Notes: a model not told the origin generated them from the sequence alone. Positions 49,976 through 59,165 are shown, numbered from the stretch's first letter. The stretch is 64,000 nucleotides of DNA from Poriferisodalis sp965208925 (GCF_965208925.1 NZ_OZ242364.1:1798001-1862000); one strand, 5' to 3'. Program-made: numbers and translations.

Positions 49976-51073
49976 GTGTCGGGCGCCTTGGAATCCCTGC
50001 GGCTTGACGCGCTGGAAGCCGAACGAGCCGAACTCGAACGGAAGCTCGGCGAGGGCGCCGCTTGGGGCGACCGCGCCCAGTTCGCGGAGCTCGGTCGGCG
50101 GCTCGCGCGCATCGGCCAGATCATCGACATGGCTCACGAGGCCCAGCAAGCACAGGCTGATGCGGCGGCCGCCAAGGATCTCCTCGACGCCAGCGATGGC
50201 GACGACGCCGCCGAGGCCGCGGAGATGCTGGAGGCAGCGACCGCGCTGGCAGCAGAACTCGACGAGCGATTGAAGGTTCTGCTGCTGCCGCAGGATCCGA
50301 ACGATGAGCGCGATGTCATCGTGGAGATCCAGGGGGCCGAGGGCGGCGAGGAAGCCAACATCTGGGCGCGCGATCTCTTCGAGATGTACCGGGCCTACGC
50401 GTCGGCGCACTCCGGCTGGTCACTTGAGCTGCTCGGCAGCCAGGACAGCGACATGGGTGGGTTCACGAACGTGACCTTCGCCGTGCGCGGCCCGAATGTG
50501 TGGCGGCTGCTGAAGCACGAGGGCGGACCGCACCGGGTGCAACGCGTGCCGGTCACCGAGTCACAAGGCCGCGTCCACACGTCGTCGGCGACGGTGAGCG
50601 TGCTGCCCGAAGCCGAGGAGGTCGACATCGAGATCGATCCCAACGACCTCGTCGTCGACACCTTTCGCTCATCAGGACCCGGCGGCCAGTCGGTCAACAC
50701 GACCGACTCCGCGGTACGGATCACCCATCAGCCCACCGGGGTCGTGGTGTCGATGCAGGACGAGAAGAGCCAGCTGCAGAATCGCGCAAAGGCGATGCGG
50801 GTGCTGCGAGCGCGGCTCCTGCAACTGCAGCAGGAAGCGCACGCCGCCGAGGTAGCGGCCCACAAGCGAGACCAGGTCCGTGGCGGCGGTCGGTCCGAGA
50901 AGATCCGCACCTACAACTTCAAGGAGAACCGGGTCACCGACCATCGCGTCGGGCTCACGATCTACAAGCTCGATCGAGTGCTCGCCGGCGAGTTGGACGA
51001 GATCATCGACGCCCTCGCGAGCGCGGAGCGGGCCGAGCAGCTCGCCGCTGCGGTCGCTGACGGCGGCGAGTGA
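49976..51073 (+). CDS. prfA: Peptide chain release factor 1
   Basis: 365 residues from a GTG. The GGQ motif is SSGPGGQSVNTTDSAVRI (about residue 240); the RF1 tripeptide-type motif reads RVPVTESQGRVHTS (PVT, about 190), so it reads UAA and UAG. The N-terminal coiled coil is Ala/Glu-rich. The stop overlaps prmC (GTGA), whose product methylates the GGQ glutamine, so enzyme and substrate are translationally coupled. Confidence 0.95.
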   Translation: MSGALESLRLDALEAERAELERKLGEGAAWGDRAQFAELGRRLARIGQIIDMAHEAQQAQADAAAAKDLLDASDGDDAAEAAEMLEAATALAAELDERLKVLLLPQDPNDERDVIVEIQGAEGGEEANIWARDLFEMYRAYASAHSGWSLELLGSQDSDMGGFTNVTFAVRGPNVWRLLKHEGGPHRVQRVPVTESQGRVHTSSATVSVLPEAEEVDIEIDPNDLVVDTFRSSGPGGQSVNTTDSAVRITHQPTGVVVSMQDEKSQLQNRAKAMRVLRARLLQLQQEAHAAEVAAHKRDQVRGGGRSEKIRTYNFKENRVTDHRVGLTIYKLDRVLAGELDEIIDALASAERAEQLAAAVADGGE

Positions 51074-52653
51074 GCCGGCCGAAGCCGGCAGCGGGCTCGA
51101 CGATGTCCTCCAAGGACGGGCTGACCCTGGGCGACCTGTACCGGGGGCTGCGCGAGCAGTTCGCAGCAGCCGGCGTGCCCGAACCCGAAGTGAGCGCGCG
51201 CCGCATCGCGGCCGAGTCCAGCGGCACCGGCGCCGCCGAGGTTGCACTGACGCCCCAGATGCCGATGACCGTGCGGATGGTGGCGCACGCCGACGCCATG
51301 GCTGCCCGTCGGGTGGCGGGCGAACCGCTGCAATACGTGCTGGGCAGCTGGGGATTCCGAACGCTCGACCTGGCGACTGATCGGCGAGCGCTCATCCCTC
51401 GCCCCGAGACCGAGATGGTTGCGGGCATCGCCATCGACTGGCTCAACGGCATTGCCGGGCGCCGGCATCCCGCCGTACTGAACGTGGCAGATCTCGGCAC
51501 GGGCTGCGGCGCGATCGCCTTGTCAATAGCGCACGAGGTTCCCGACGCCCGGGTGTTTGCCACCGACAGCTCCAGCGAGGCGCTCGCCCTGGCCGCGGCC
51601 AATCTGGCCGGCCTGGGCAGCGCGGCGACTCGCGTCTCCCTGCACCAGGGGGACTGGTTCGAAGCCTTGGCTGGCGTTCAGGATCCGCGCACGGACGGCC
51701 TCGTCGCAGAACCTCTGCGCGGGCAGCTCGATCTCGTGGTGTCCAACCCGCCGTACGTGGCCGACGGCGACGTGCTGGCTCCTGAGATCGACGACTGGGA
51801 ACCGCACGAGGCGTTGTATGCCGGGCCTGACGGGCTGAGCGCGCTCCGCACCTTGGTCCGAGATGCCCGCGGCTGGCTGGCGCCAGGCGGTCGGCTGGTG
51901 CTGGAGCTCGGGGCGACGCAGGCGCAGGCGGCCACCGCCATGGCCGTCGCCCGCGGCTACGAAGACGTGCGCGTCGAGCGTGACTTGGCCGGCTCCGATC
52001 GAGCGCTGGTTGCGTCGCGCCCGCGTGCCGAGCCCGATGCGCTCGAGCTGAGCACCGCCGTCGAATGGCTGTGCGAGGGCGGGTATGTGGTCGCGCCCAC
52101 CGACACCCTCTGCGGGGTCATGGCTCGTTATGCCGACACCGAAGCCGTGGCCCGGGTGTGCGAAGCCAAGGAACGTCCTCGTACGGAGCCGATGCCGATC
52201 TTGGTCTCGGGGCTGGCGCAGGCCGATGAGCTGGTCGAGCTGAGCCCGGCCGCCCGCGCGCTGGCCCAGCAGCACTGGCCCGGCGGCCTGACGCTCGTCG
52301 CGAAGCGCCGTGGTGGTCCCGACCCGCTGCACGGCCGCGAGACGCTGGGCGTGCGCGCGCCGGCGCTGGGCTGGTTGCGCTGGCTCATCGACGACGTCGG
52401 GCCGGTCACGGGCACTAGCGCGAACCGGCACGGTCAGCCCACACCTGCCGAAGCGTCCGAGGCAGCGGCGCTGCTGGCCGATCGCCCGGGCGAGACAGCG
52501 GAACCCGGGCGGGTGATCCGAGGACGAGCTCCCGGCGGAACTGCTTCCACCGTGTTGGATGTCACCGGCGACACGCCGATCGTCCTGCGAGCCGGTGCCG
52601 TCCCCGCCGTTGCGCTGGAATCTCCCGAAATTCCTGCCGAATCCGGCACCTGA
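51070..52653 (+). CDS. Fused PrmC (release-factor glutamine methyltransferase) and Sua5/TsaC threonylcarbamoyl-AMP synthase
   Basis: 527 residues. Domain 1 (about 1-318) is PrmC: ALIPRPETEMVAG, VADLGTGCGAIALSIA (SAM site) and the catalytic NPPY in VVSNPPYVADGD (226-229), acting on the GGQ Gln of RF1/RF2. Domain 2 (about 322-510) is Sua5/YrdC: VVAPTDTLCGVMAR, AKERPRTEPMPILV (the KxRP region), GPVTGTSANRHGQPTP and GTASTVLDVT, making threonylcarbamoyl-AMP for t6A37 of tRNAs. In most Actinobacteria these are two adjacent genes; here no stop or frameshift separates them. GTG start overlapping prfA. Confidence 0.93.
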   Translation: MSRPKPAAGSTMSSKDGLTLGDLYRGLREQFAAAGVPEPEVSARRIAAESSGTGAAEVALTPQMPMTVRMVAHADAMAARRVAGEPLQYVLGSWGFRTLDLATDRRALIPRPETEMVAGIAIDWLNGIAGRRHPAVLNVADLGTGCGAIALSIAHEVPDARVFATDSSSEALALAAANLAGLGSAATRVSLHQGDWFEALAGVQDPRTDGLVAEPLRGQLDLVVSNPPYVADGDVLAPEIDDWEPHEALYAGPDGLSALRTLVRDARGWLAPGGRLVLELGATQAQAATAMAVARGYEDVRVERDLAGSDRALVASRPRAEPDALELSTAVEWLCEGGYVVAPTDTLCGVMARYADTEAVARVCEAKERPRTEPMPILVSGLAQADELVELSPAARALAQQHWPGGLTLVAKRRGGPDPLHGRETLGVRAPALGWLRWLIDDVGPVTGTSANRHGQPTPAEASEAAALLADRPGETAEPGRVIRGRAPGGTASTVLDVTGDTPIVLRAGAVPAVALESPEIPAESGT

Positions 52654-52682
52654 GCGGCGGCGACCGCTGCGAGACTTGCACG

Positions 52683-53156
52683 GTGGCTCACGACGACCCG
52701 CACACCTCCCCGACGCTGGCCATCGCGCTTGCAGCCGATCACGCCGGCTGGGAACTCAAAGACCGCTTGGCGCAGCACCTGCGCGGCAGTGGCTACGAGG
52801 TGGTCGACTTGGGCACCGACGGCCCGGAGTCGGTCGACTACCCCGACTTCGGCGAAGCAGTCGGCAAGGCGGTGGCGAGCCGGACGGCAGACCTCGGTGT
52901 GGCGGTGTGCGGCAGCGGCATCGGTATCGCTATGGCTGCCGGAAAGGTCGACGGCATCCGTGCGGCCACTGTGCACGACGAGACTTCGGCCCGGCTCGCC
53001 CGTGAGCACAACGACGCCAACGTGATCTGTCTCGGCGCACGTTTGCTGGATCCCAGCGGGGCCGTAGCCGCACTCGATGCGTACCTCGCAGCGGCGTTCG
53101 AAGGCGGGCGGCATCAACGACGGGTGGACAAGATCGACGCACTCGGCCGGCGCTGA
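52683..53156 (+). CDS. rpiB: Ribose-5-phosphate isomerase B
   Basis: 157 residues from a GTG. IALAADHAGWELK, DLGTDGPESVDYPDFG and GVAVCGSGIGIAMAAGKV are RpiB signatures; the catalytic-base Cys of the E. coli-type enzyme is present in VCGSGIG (about residue 80), not replaced as in mycobacterial RpiB. HNDANVICLGARLL is the C-terminal family motif. It interconverts ribose- and ribulose-5-phosphate. It lies 30 bases after the prmC-sua5 fusion and before glyA. Confidence 0.92.
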   Translation: MAHDDPHTSPTLAIALAADHAGWELKDRLAQHLRGSGYEVVDLGTDGPESVDYPDFGEAVGKAVASRTADLGVAVCGSGIGIAMAAGKVDGIRAATVHDETSARLAREHNDANVICLGARLLDPSGAVAALDAYLAAAFEGGRHQRRVDKIDALGRR

Positions 53157-53219
53157 GGCCGTCCCGACGTCGCGGGGCACACCGCACCGACGACGGGCAC
53201 CGCAAGGAGACACAGCTTC

Positions 53220-54488
53220 ATGACCCGAATGCACCCCACAGCAGCGAGCTGGGCGCCGATCGGCGATCCCGAGATCGATGCCGTGCTGGCAGCCGAGCTC
53301 GAGCGCCAGATGACGACGATCCAGCTCATTGCCTCGGAGAACTTCGCCTCGCCCGCGGTCATGGCGGCCACCGGCAGCGTGCTCACCAACAAGTACAGCG
53401 AGGGCTACCCGCGCCGTCGCTACTACGGCGGCAATGCCAACGCCGACACCGCCGAGCAGCTCGCCATCGACCGGGTGAAGGCGCTCTTCGGCGCAGAACA
53501 TGCGAACGTGCAGCCCCATTCGGGATCGCAGGCCAACGCCGCGGTGTATCTGGCGCTGCTCGACATCGGCGACACGGTGATGGGCATGAGCCTGGATCAC
53601 GGCGGCCACCTCACCCACGGTTCGCCGGTGAATGCGAGCGGCAAGCTCTACAACTTCGTCAACTACGGACTCACTCGCAGCGACGAGCGCATTGACTACG
53701 AGGCCATGGCCGAGCTGGCTCGTGAGCACCGGCCCAAGCTGATCGTGGCAGGCGCCACGGCGTATCCCCGTCGCATCGACCCGGCGCCGTTCCGCGAGAT
53801 CTGCGACGAGACCGGCACAGTGTTCATGTTCGACGCGGCCCACATAGCCGGGCTGATTGTGGGTGGGGTGCACCCGAACCCAGTCCCGTTTGCCGACATC
53901 GTCACGTTCACCACGCACAAGACGATGCGCGGGCCGCGCGGAGGAGCGATCCTGTGCACGCAGGAATACGCCAAGCGCATCGATTCAGCGGTGTTCCCCG
54001 GCAGTCAAGGCGGGCCGCTCGACCATGCGGTCGCGGCCAAGGCGGTGGGGTTCGCCGAAGCCGCCCGTCCTGAGTTCGCTGACTACCAGGCGCGCATCGT
54101 CGCCAACGCTGCGGCACTGGCCGATGCGCTCGGCACTCACGGTTTCCGGTTGGTCTCGGGCGGTACCGATAACCACCTGCTGCTGATCGACCTGCGCACC
54201 TTCGACGCTGACCTGACAGGCAAAGTGGCCCAGGAAGCACTCGACGCCGCCGGCATCACGCTGAACCGCAACGCGATCCCCGATGATCCCCGCTCGCCGT
54301 TCGTGACCAGCGGCCTCCGGATGGGCACCCCGTCGGTCACCACCCAAGGCATGGGGCCGGACGAGATGGCGCAGATCGCCGAATTCACCGCCCGCGTGCT
54401 GCGTGCTCCCGACGACGAAGCCGCCATTGCCCAAGTGCGCTCCGAAGTCGCCGAGCTCTGCGCCGCTCACCCGCCCTACGACCGCTGA
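53220..54488 (+). CDS. glyA: Serine hydroxymethyltransferase
   Basis: 422 residues with AAGGAGA ten bases before the ATG. IQLIASENFASPAVM, NKYSEGYPRRRYYGG, VQPHSGSQANAAVY and the PLP lysine in TFTTHKTMRGPRGG (about residue 230) are standard. It converts serine and tetrahydrofolate to glycine and methylene-tetrahydrofolate. The rpiB-glyA pair stands between prmC-sua5 and the atp operon, where Mycobacterium has other genes such as rfe. Confidence 0.95.
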   Translation: MTRMHPTAASWAPIGDPEIDAVLAAELERQMTTIQLIASENFASPAVMAATGSVLTNKYSEGYPRRRYYGGNANADTAEQLAIDRVKALFGAEHANVQPHSGSQANAAVYLALLDIGDTVMGMSLDHGGHLTHGSPVNASGKLYNFVNYGLTRSDERIDYEAMAELAREHRPKLIVAGATAYPRRIDPAPFREICDETGTVFMFDAAHIAGLIVGGVHPNPVPFADIVTFTTHKTMRGPRGGAILCTQEYAKRIDSAVFPGSQGGPLDHAVAAKAVGFAEAARPEFADYQARIVANAAALADALGTHGFRLVSGGTDNHLLLIDLRTFDADLTGKVAQEALDAAGITLNRNAIPDDPRSPFVTSGLRMGTPSVTTQGMGPDEMAQIAEFTARVLRAPDDEAAIAQVRSEVAELCAAHPPYDR

Positions 54489-54506
54489 CGCTCGTAGCCT
54501 GTGCCC

Positions 54507-54848
54507 ATGGCACGCAGCGCCGTCGGTAGCGACGGCAGCGAGGACGGCTTGGCCAAGGCCATCGAGATTGCGTTGACGTTCGGCCTCTTCGTAGCGGCAG
54601 GGTTCGGGCTGGACTACTGGTTGGGCACCGCACCGTGGTTCATGCTCAGTATCGGTTTGGTGGTGTTCATCTTGAAGCTGTTCGTCGAGTGGCGCCGCTA
54701 CGCCGAGCGAATGCAGGCCCATGAGCAGGAAATGGCCTCGAACCGGCCATCTGAGCGGCGGGGCATCCAACGCGACAGCGACCTCGACGAGCCGGCATCG
54801 CTGCCGACGGGAGTGTCACTCGACGTCGACGCCGACTCATCCGCGTGA
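54507..54848 (+). CDS. AtpZ/AtpI-like ATP synthase-associated membrane protein
   Basis: 113 residues: two membrane helices (about 21-37 and 46-62, with GFGLDYWLGTAPWFM between) and a polar acidic tail. The FGLDYWLGT pattern and size fit the AtpZ/AtpI group of small proteins encoded before atpB. The ATG at 54507 is chosen; a GTG at 54501 is possible. The stop overlaps the next gene (GTGA). Such proteins help c-ring assembly or Mg2+ supply; the exact role is not decided here. Confidence 0.75.
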   Translation: MARSAVGSDGSEDGLAKAIEIALTFGLFVAAGFGLDYWLGTAPWFMLSIGLVVFILKLFVEWRRYAERMQAHEQEMASNRPSERRGIQRDSDLDEPASLPTGVSLDVDADSSA

Positions 54849-55282
54849 GCACCGAACGCGACGAACGCAACCCGGAATGGGACATCGCCCTGGACATGGC
54901 GCGGCGAAGCCTGTGGGTGTTTCCCGCCTGGGTAGTCGCCAGCGGGTTCATCTGGGGAATGGGCGGGGCGTTCTCCTCGGCTCTCGGTTATCTGCTGGTG
55001 ATCGGCAATCTTGCGGCGGCCGCGGCGCTCATGGCGTGGGGAGCGCGAACATCGCCGGTCGCGCTCATGGGGGCCACGCTGGGCGGCTTCGTCGCGCGGC
55101 TCGTGGTGCTCGCTGGCGTCGTGCTCGCCGTCGCCCAGCTCAGCTTCTTCGAGCCTGTGCCTATCGCAATCACCATCATCACGAGCCATCTCGGTCTGCT
55201 TGTGTGGGAGATCCGCTATGTTTCCCTGCGGCTCGCGGCCCCAGGCCTTGATCTTCAACGTCCCGGCAAGGAGCAGAAGTGA
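54845..55282 (+). CDS. atpI: ATP synthase protein I-like membrane protein
   Basis: 145 residues from a GTG overlapping the upstream stop. Four hydrophobic segments (about residues 22-42, 45-65, 68-98 and 100-118) and a charged C-terminal tail. The pattern, with the position just before atpB, fits AtpI, a c-ring assembly helper. Sequence conservation in this family is low, so context carries the call. Its stop overlaps the atpB start (GTGA). Confidence 0.75.
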   Translation: MSTERDERNPEWDIALDMARRSLWVFPAWVVASGFIWGMGGAFSSALGYLLVIGNLAAAAALMAWGARTSPVALMGATLGGFVARLVVLAGVVLAVAQLSFFEPVPIAITIITSHLGLLVWEIRYVSLRLAAPGLDLQRPGKEQK

Positions 55283-56091
55283 ACTTGCTAGCGCTGACCT
55301 TCCCTGACATCGGGCACCTCTTGGAGTGGCCGAACATCCTGCCGGGGCTCGACGACTCGGTGTTCGCGCTGAACAAGGTCGGCATCATCTACCTCTTCGC
55401 CTTTGTGGCCCCCGTGGTGATGTTCGTGATGGCAAAGCGCCGCTACGCACAGGCCGAGGTCATCACTGCCCCCCGTGGCATCCAGACCGTGGCGGAGACC
55501 TCGGTGCAGTTCATCCGAGAGAACATCATCATGCAGACCATCGGCCCCGACGGCCTGCGTTACCTGCCGTTCTTGTTGACGATGTTCTTCTTCATCCTGT
55601 TCTCGAACATCACCGAGATAGTCCCCCTCATCCACTTCCCGGGCAATGCCCGCATGGCCATGCCCCTGACGCTCGCCGTGCTGGTGTGGCTGATCTACAA
55701 CACCATCGGCATCAAGAACCACGGGTTCTTCGGCTACCTGAAGAACATCACCATCCCGCCTGGGGTCCCCAAGGCCCTGCTGATCATTGTCTTGCCGATC
55801 GAGTTCATCTCGACGATCGTGGTCAAGCCGTTCTCGCTGGCGGTGCGGCTCTTCGCGAACATGCTCGCCGGCCACCTGCTGCTGGTGACCTTCGCTGTGC
55901 TGTCCCACACCGTGTTCTGGCTGGCGCTCACCGACGACACGCCCACCTGGCTCGTGATCATCACGCCGGCGCCGTTCCTGATGCTGATCGGGCTCACGGC
56001 CTTCGAGATCCTGGTCTCGGTGCTGCAGGCGTTCATCTTCACGATCCTCACCGCCGTGTACATCGGCGGCGCACTGCACCCAGAGCACTAG
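55279..56091 (+). CDS. atpB: ATP synthase F0 subunit a
   Basis: 270 residues; AAGGAG precedes the GTG. Five to six membrane helices. The essential Arg is in KPFSLAVRLFANMLAGHLLL (about residue 193), facing the c-ring carboxylate. The C-terminal LVSVLQAFIFTILTAVYIGGALHPEH is typical. This subunit forms the proton half-channels. Confidence 0.95.
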   Translation: MNLLALTFPDIGHLLEWPNILPGLDDSVFALNKVGIIYLFAFVAPVVMFVMAKRRYAQAEVITAPRGIQTVAETSVQFIRENIIMQTIGPDGLRYLPFLLTMFFFILFSNITEIVPLIHFPGNARMAMPLTLAVLVWLIYNTIGIKNHGFFGYLKNITIPPGVPKALLIIVLPIEFISTIVVKPFSLAVRLFANMLAGHLLLVTFAVLSHTVFWLALTDDTPTWLVIITPAPFLMLIGLTAFEILVSVLQAFIFTILTAVYIGGALHPEH

Positions 56092-56160
56092 TCCCACCGC
56101 CGCAGCCGCGGCCACATCCACAGATCCCCACAAACAGTTCCCGAACAACAGGAGAGACGA

Positions 56161-56415
56161 GTGATCGAATTGCTCGCACAAGCGGACAACGCGGTCGACG
56201 GCCTCAAGGCTGTCGGCGCCGGTTTGGGCTACGGCCTTGCGGCCATCGGCCCCGGCGTCGGCATCGGTCTGGTCGTCGGCAATGCCATCACAGCGATGGC
56301 GCGCCAACCCGAAGCAGCAGGCATGGCCCGCACGACCATGTTCCTGGGCATCGCGTTCACCGAGGCACTGGCCCTCATCGGTTTCGTGGTGTTCATCCTG
56401 CTCAACTTCGCGTAG
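56161..56415 (+). CDS. atpE: ATP synthase F0 subunit c
   Basis: 84 residues from a GTG with GGAGAG upstream. Two helices: the first with the GAGLGYGLAAIGPGVGIG glycine motif, a polar loop ARQPE, and the second with the ion-binding Glu in FTEALALIGFV (about residue 68). No Na+ ligand set is evident, so proton coupling is likely. Confidence 0.95.
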   Translation: MIELLAQADNAVDGLKAVGAGLGYGLAAIGPGVGIGLVVGNAITAMARQPEAAGMARTTMFLGIAFTEALALIGFVVFILLNFA

Positions 56416-56424
56416 GAGGCGGCA

Positions 56425-56949
56425 GTGAACACCGCTGTAGCAGGGGGACTGCTCACTGCATCGAACCCGATCATCCCCGAATGGTTCGAGGTGGTCTGGG
56501 GTTCAATAGCGTTCTTCCTCCTCTTCATCGTCATGTGGAAGCTCGCGCTGCCGCCGATCAGGCGGGCCATGGAGGCGCGCACCGAGCGCATCCAGGGCGA
56601 CCTGGACGCTGCGGCGAGCGCCAAGGCCGAGGCCGAGGAGCTGCGTGCGTCCTATGACAGTCGCATCGCCGAGGCAAATGCCGAAGCGGCGCGCATCATC
56701 GAGGAAGCCCGAGCGGCGGCCGAAGCAGTCCGACAGGAACGGCTCGCGGCCATCGAGCCGGAGATCGCCGAGCGGCGGGCTCAGGCCGAGGCCGATATCG
56801 AGGCTGCCCGTGAACGGGCCATGGCCGAGGTGCGGTCCGACATCACATCGATCGCCGTGGGTGCCGCCGAGCAGGTCGTGCGCGCCAGCATCGATGAGGC
56901 GGCCCACGCCCAGCTCATCGAGGATTACATCGAACGGGTAGGGAACTGA
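56425..56949 (+). CDS. atpF: ATP synthase F0 subunit b
   Basis: 174 residues from a GTG with AGGAGG upstream. One N-terminal membrane helix (about 24-42) followed by a long Ala/Glu/Arg-rich coiled coil (50-150), the peripheral stalk. It is a plain b subunit, separate from delta, unlike Mycobacterium, where a second b-type region is fused to delta. A 103-base gap with a hairpin and a mini-ORF follows. Confidence 0.93.
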   Translation: MNTAVAGGLLTASNPIIPEWFEVVWGSIAFFLLFIVMWKLALPPIRRAMEARTERIQGDLDAAASAKAEAEELRASYDSRIAEANAEAARIIEEARAAAEAVRQERLAAIEPEIAERRAQAEADIEAARERAMAEVRSDITSIAVGAAEQVVRASIDEAAHAQLIEDYIERVGN

Positions 56950-56954
56950 ATCTC

Positions 56955-56996
56955 CCTGCTGTCGCCCGCCGGCGCCGTTCCAGCAGGAACAGCAGG
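56955..56996 (+). promoter_or_regulatory. Nested stem-loop between atpF and atpH
   Basis: Outer arms CCTGCTG (56955-56961) and CAGCAGG (56990-56996), inner arms GTTCC (56977-56981) and GGAAC (56986-56990). It lies 6 bases after the atpF stop in the longest gap in the middle of the operon. It may set mRNA stability or relative expression of the F0 and F1 genes. Confidence 0.45.
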
Positions 56997-57023
56997 CCCC
57001 GGACCGGGACAGGAGTTGAACTC

Positions 57024-57056
57024 ATGATCATGACGCAGGCCAGGATCGACCAATGA
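57024..57056 (+). CDS. Ten-codon leader ORF overlapping the atpH start
   Basis: ATG at 57024, ten codons (MIMTQARIDQ), stop TGA at 57054-57056 overlapping the atpH ATG (ATGA). AGGAG (57011-57015) lies 8 bases before its ATG, while atpH itself has no ribosome-binding site directly upstream. The frame differs from atpH. This is the arrangement of a translational coupling leader. Confidence 0.5.
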   Translation: MIMTQARIDQ

Positions 57057-57580
57057 GCGAGCGAACCGATCAGTACGCCAGCGCAGTCGTGGCCATCGCA
57101 CAGGCTGAGGACGTGCTCGACCGGGTGACCGAAGAGCTGTCCGCGGTGGGCCGCGCGGCTGCCGGGAACGAAGAGCTGCGCCGCGTGCTGTCGGACCGCT
57201 CGGTGCCGGCCTCGCGTCGCATCGGCATCGTCGAGGACCTGCTCGCGTCGACGGCATCGCCGGTCACCCTCAACGTGGTGGCGATGCTGGTCGGTGCCGG
57301 CCGCGGCGGCGACATCGATGCCATTGCGGACGAAGCCCTCGCATTGGCGGCGGCTACGCGAGGAGGGGCGGTGGCCGAAGTCCGCTCGGCTGTCGCGCTC
57401 ACCGAGGAGCAAATCGCCCGGGTGGCCGGAGCGCTCAGCCGAGCCAGCGGCCGCAACGTGACCGTCCACGTCGTGGTGGACCCCGAGATCATCGGAGGAC
57501 TGACCGCTCAGATCGGCGACACGGTCTTCGACGGCTCAGTCCGCACCCGGCTCGACAAGATGAAGGAGCGCCTGTCGTGA
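57053..57580 (+). CDS. atpH: ATP synthase F1 subunit delta
   Basis: 175 residues. N-terminal helical domain with YASAVVAIAQAEDVLDRV, and the C-terminal EVRSAVALTEEQIARVAGAL followed by VVVDPEIIGGLTAQIGDTVFDGSVRTRLDKM (read in two parts) are typical of delta/OSCP. It links the b stalk to the alpha subunits. The start is the ATG in ATGA at the end of the ten-codon ORF. The stop overlaps atpA (GTGA). Confidence 0.93.
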   Translation: MSERTDQYASAVVAIAQAEDVLDRVTEELSAVGRAAAGNEELRRVLSDRSVPASRRIGIVEDLLASTASPVTLNVVAMLVGAGRGGDIDAIADEALALAAATRGGAVAEVRSAVALTEEQIARVAGALSRASGRNVTVHVVVDPEIIGGLTAQIGDTVFDGSVRTRLDKMKERLS

Positions 57581-59148
57581 CCGACTTGAGCATCAATATT
57601 GGCGACATCACCTCCGCGATTCGCCGGAACCTCGAAGGCTTCGACCCGGCGATCGAGTCCGGCACCGTCGGACGCATTCTCGAAGTCGGCGACGGCATCG
57701 CCCGTGTGTCGGGCCTGCCCGGCTGCTCAGTGAACGAGATTCTCGAGTTCCAGAGCGGGGACGTGGGCCTGGCACTGAACCTCGACGAGGATTCGATCGG
57801 CGCCGTCGTGCTCGGCAGCGTCGAGCACATCGAGGAGGGCCAGGCGGTCCGGGCCACCGGCCGCATCCTGTCGGTCCCCGTGGGCGATGCGGTGCTCGGG
57901 CGCGTGGTCAACGCGCTGGGGGAGCCGATCGACGGCCAAGGCGAGATCGCCGGTGCCGTCGAGCGACGCATGGAGATCCAGGCACCCGGTGTGATGGGCC
58001 GCAAGCCGGTGCACGAGCCGCTGCAGACCGGCATCAAGGCCATCGACTCGATGACCCCGGTTGGCCGAGGACAGCGGGAACTGATCATTGGCGACCGCAA
58101 GACCGGCAAGACCTCGGTGGCGGTCGACACCATTTTGAATCAGGCAGGCCTAGGTGTGAAGTGCATCTACGTCGCCATCGGGCAGAAGGGCTCGACGGTG
58201 GCGCAGGTTGTCAACACGCTTCGCGAGCGGGGCGCGATGGAATACACGGTGGTGGTCTCGGCGCCTGCGTCTGACCCTGCCCCGTTCAAGTACCTGGCGC
58301 CCTATGCCGGCTGCGCCATGGGCCAGCACTGGATGGAGACGGGCGACCACGCCCTCATCGTCTATGACGACCTGTCCAAGCAGGCCGAGGCCTACCGCCA
58401 GATGTCGCTGCTGCTGCGGCGGCCGCCGGGCCGCGAGGCCTACCCGGGCGACGTCTTCTACCTTCACAGCCGGCTGCTCGAGCGTGCCGCCAAGCTGTCC
58501 GATGTCAACGGCGCAGGATCGCTGACGGCGCTGCCGATCATCGAGACCAAGGCAGGTGATGTCTCGGCGTACATCCCGACCAACGTGATCTCGATCACTG
58601 ACGGCCAGATCTACCTCCAGGACGACCTGTTCAAGTCCGGCGTGCGACCGGCTGTGGATGTGGGCATCTCGGTGTCGCGGGTGGGTTCCGCTGCGCAGAC
58701 CAAGGCCATGAAGAGCGTGGCCGGCACGCTCAAGATCGACCTCGCCCAGTTCCGCGACCTCGAGGCATTCGCCACGTTCGGCTCCGAGCTCGATGCCGTG
58801 TCCGCAGCTCAGCTCGGTCGCGGCTACCGGCTGGTGGAGCTGCTCAAGCAAGGCCTCAACTCGCCGATGCCGGTCGAAGAGCAGGTGGTCGTGATCTATG
58901 CCGGCACCAACGGCTATGTCGACGGCATCCCCGTCGACGACGTCAACCGGTACGAGGACGAGCTGCTCGCGTACATGGGTACACGGCACAGCGCATTGAT
59001 GTCCGACATCCGCTCGAGTGGCGACGTCGACGGGACAGCGCTGCAGGCTGCCGTTGAGGCCTTCACGGCCCAGTTCGCCACATCGGCCGACGCGGACGGT
59101 GGCGACGCCACGGGCTCGGGCGACGACGACGCTGCGAGCGAGGACTGA
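57577..59148 (+). CDS. atpA: ATP synthase F1 subunit alpha
   Basis: 523 residues from a GTG. P-loop GDRKTGKTSVAVDTI (about residue 170), QKGSTVAQVVNTL, and the arginine-finger region VGISVSRVGSAAQTKAMK (about 370). A short Asp/Ala-rich tail ends the protein. It forms the non-catalytic nucleotide sites of the hexamer. Confidence 0.97.
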   Translation: MTDLSINIGDITSAIRRNLEGFDPAIESGTVGRILEVGDGIARVSGLPGCSVNEILEFQSGDVGLALNLDEDSIGAVVLGSVEHIEEGQAVRATGRILSVPVGDAVLGRVVNALGEPIDGQGEIAGAVERRMEIQAPGVMGRKPVHEPLQTGIKAIDSMTPVGRGQRELIIGDRKTGKTSVAVDTILNQAGLGVKCIYVAIGQKGSTVAQVVNTLRERGAMEYTVVVSAPASDPAPFKYLAPYAGCAMGQHWMETGDHALIVYDDLSKQAEAYRQMSLLLRRPPGREAYPGDVFYLHSRLLERAAKLSDVNGAGSLTALPIIETKAGDVSAYIPTNVISITDGQIYLQDDLFKSGVRPAVDVGISVSRVGSAAQTKAMKSVAGTLKIDLAQFRDLEAFATFGSELDAVSAAQLGRGYRLVELLKQGLNSPMPVEEQVVVIYAGTNGYVDGIPVDDVNRYEDELLAYMGTRHSALMSDIRSSGDVDGTALQAAVEAFTAQFATSADADGGDATGSGDDDAASED

Positions 59149-59165
59149 GCGGGGTCTGAGCACCG

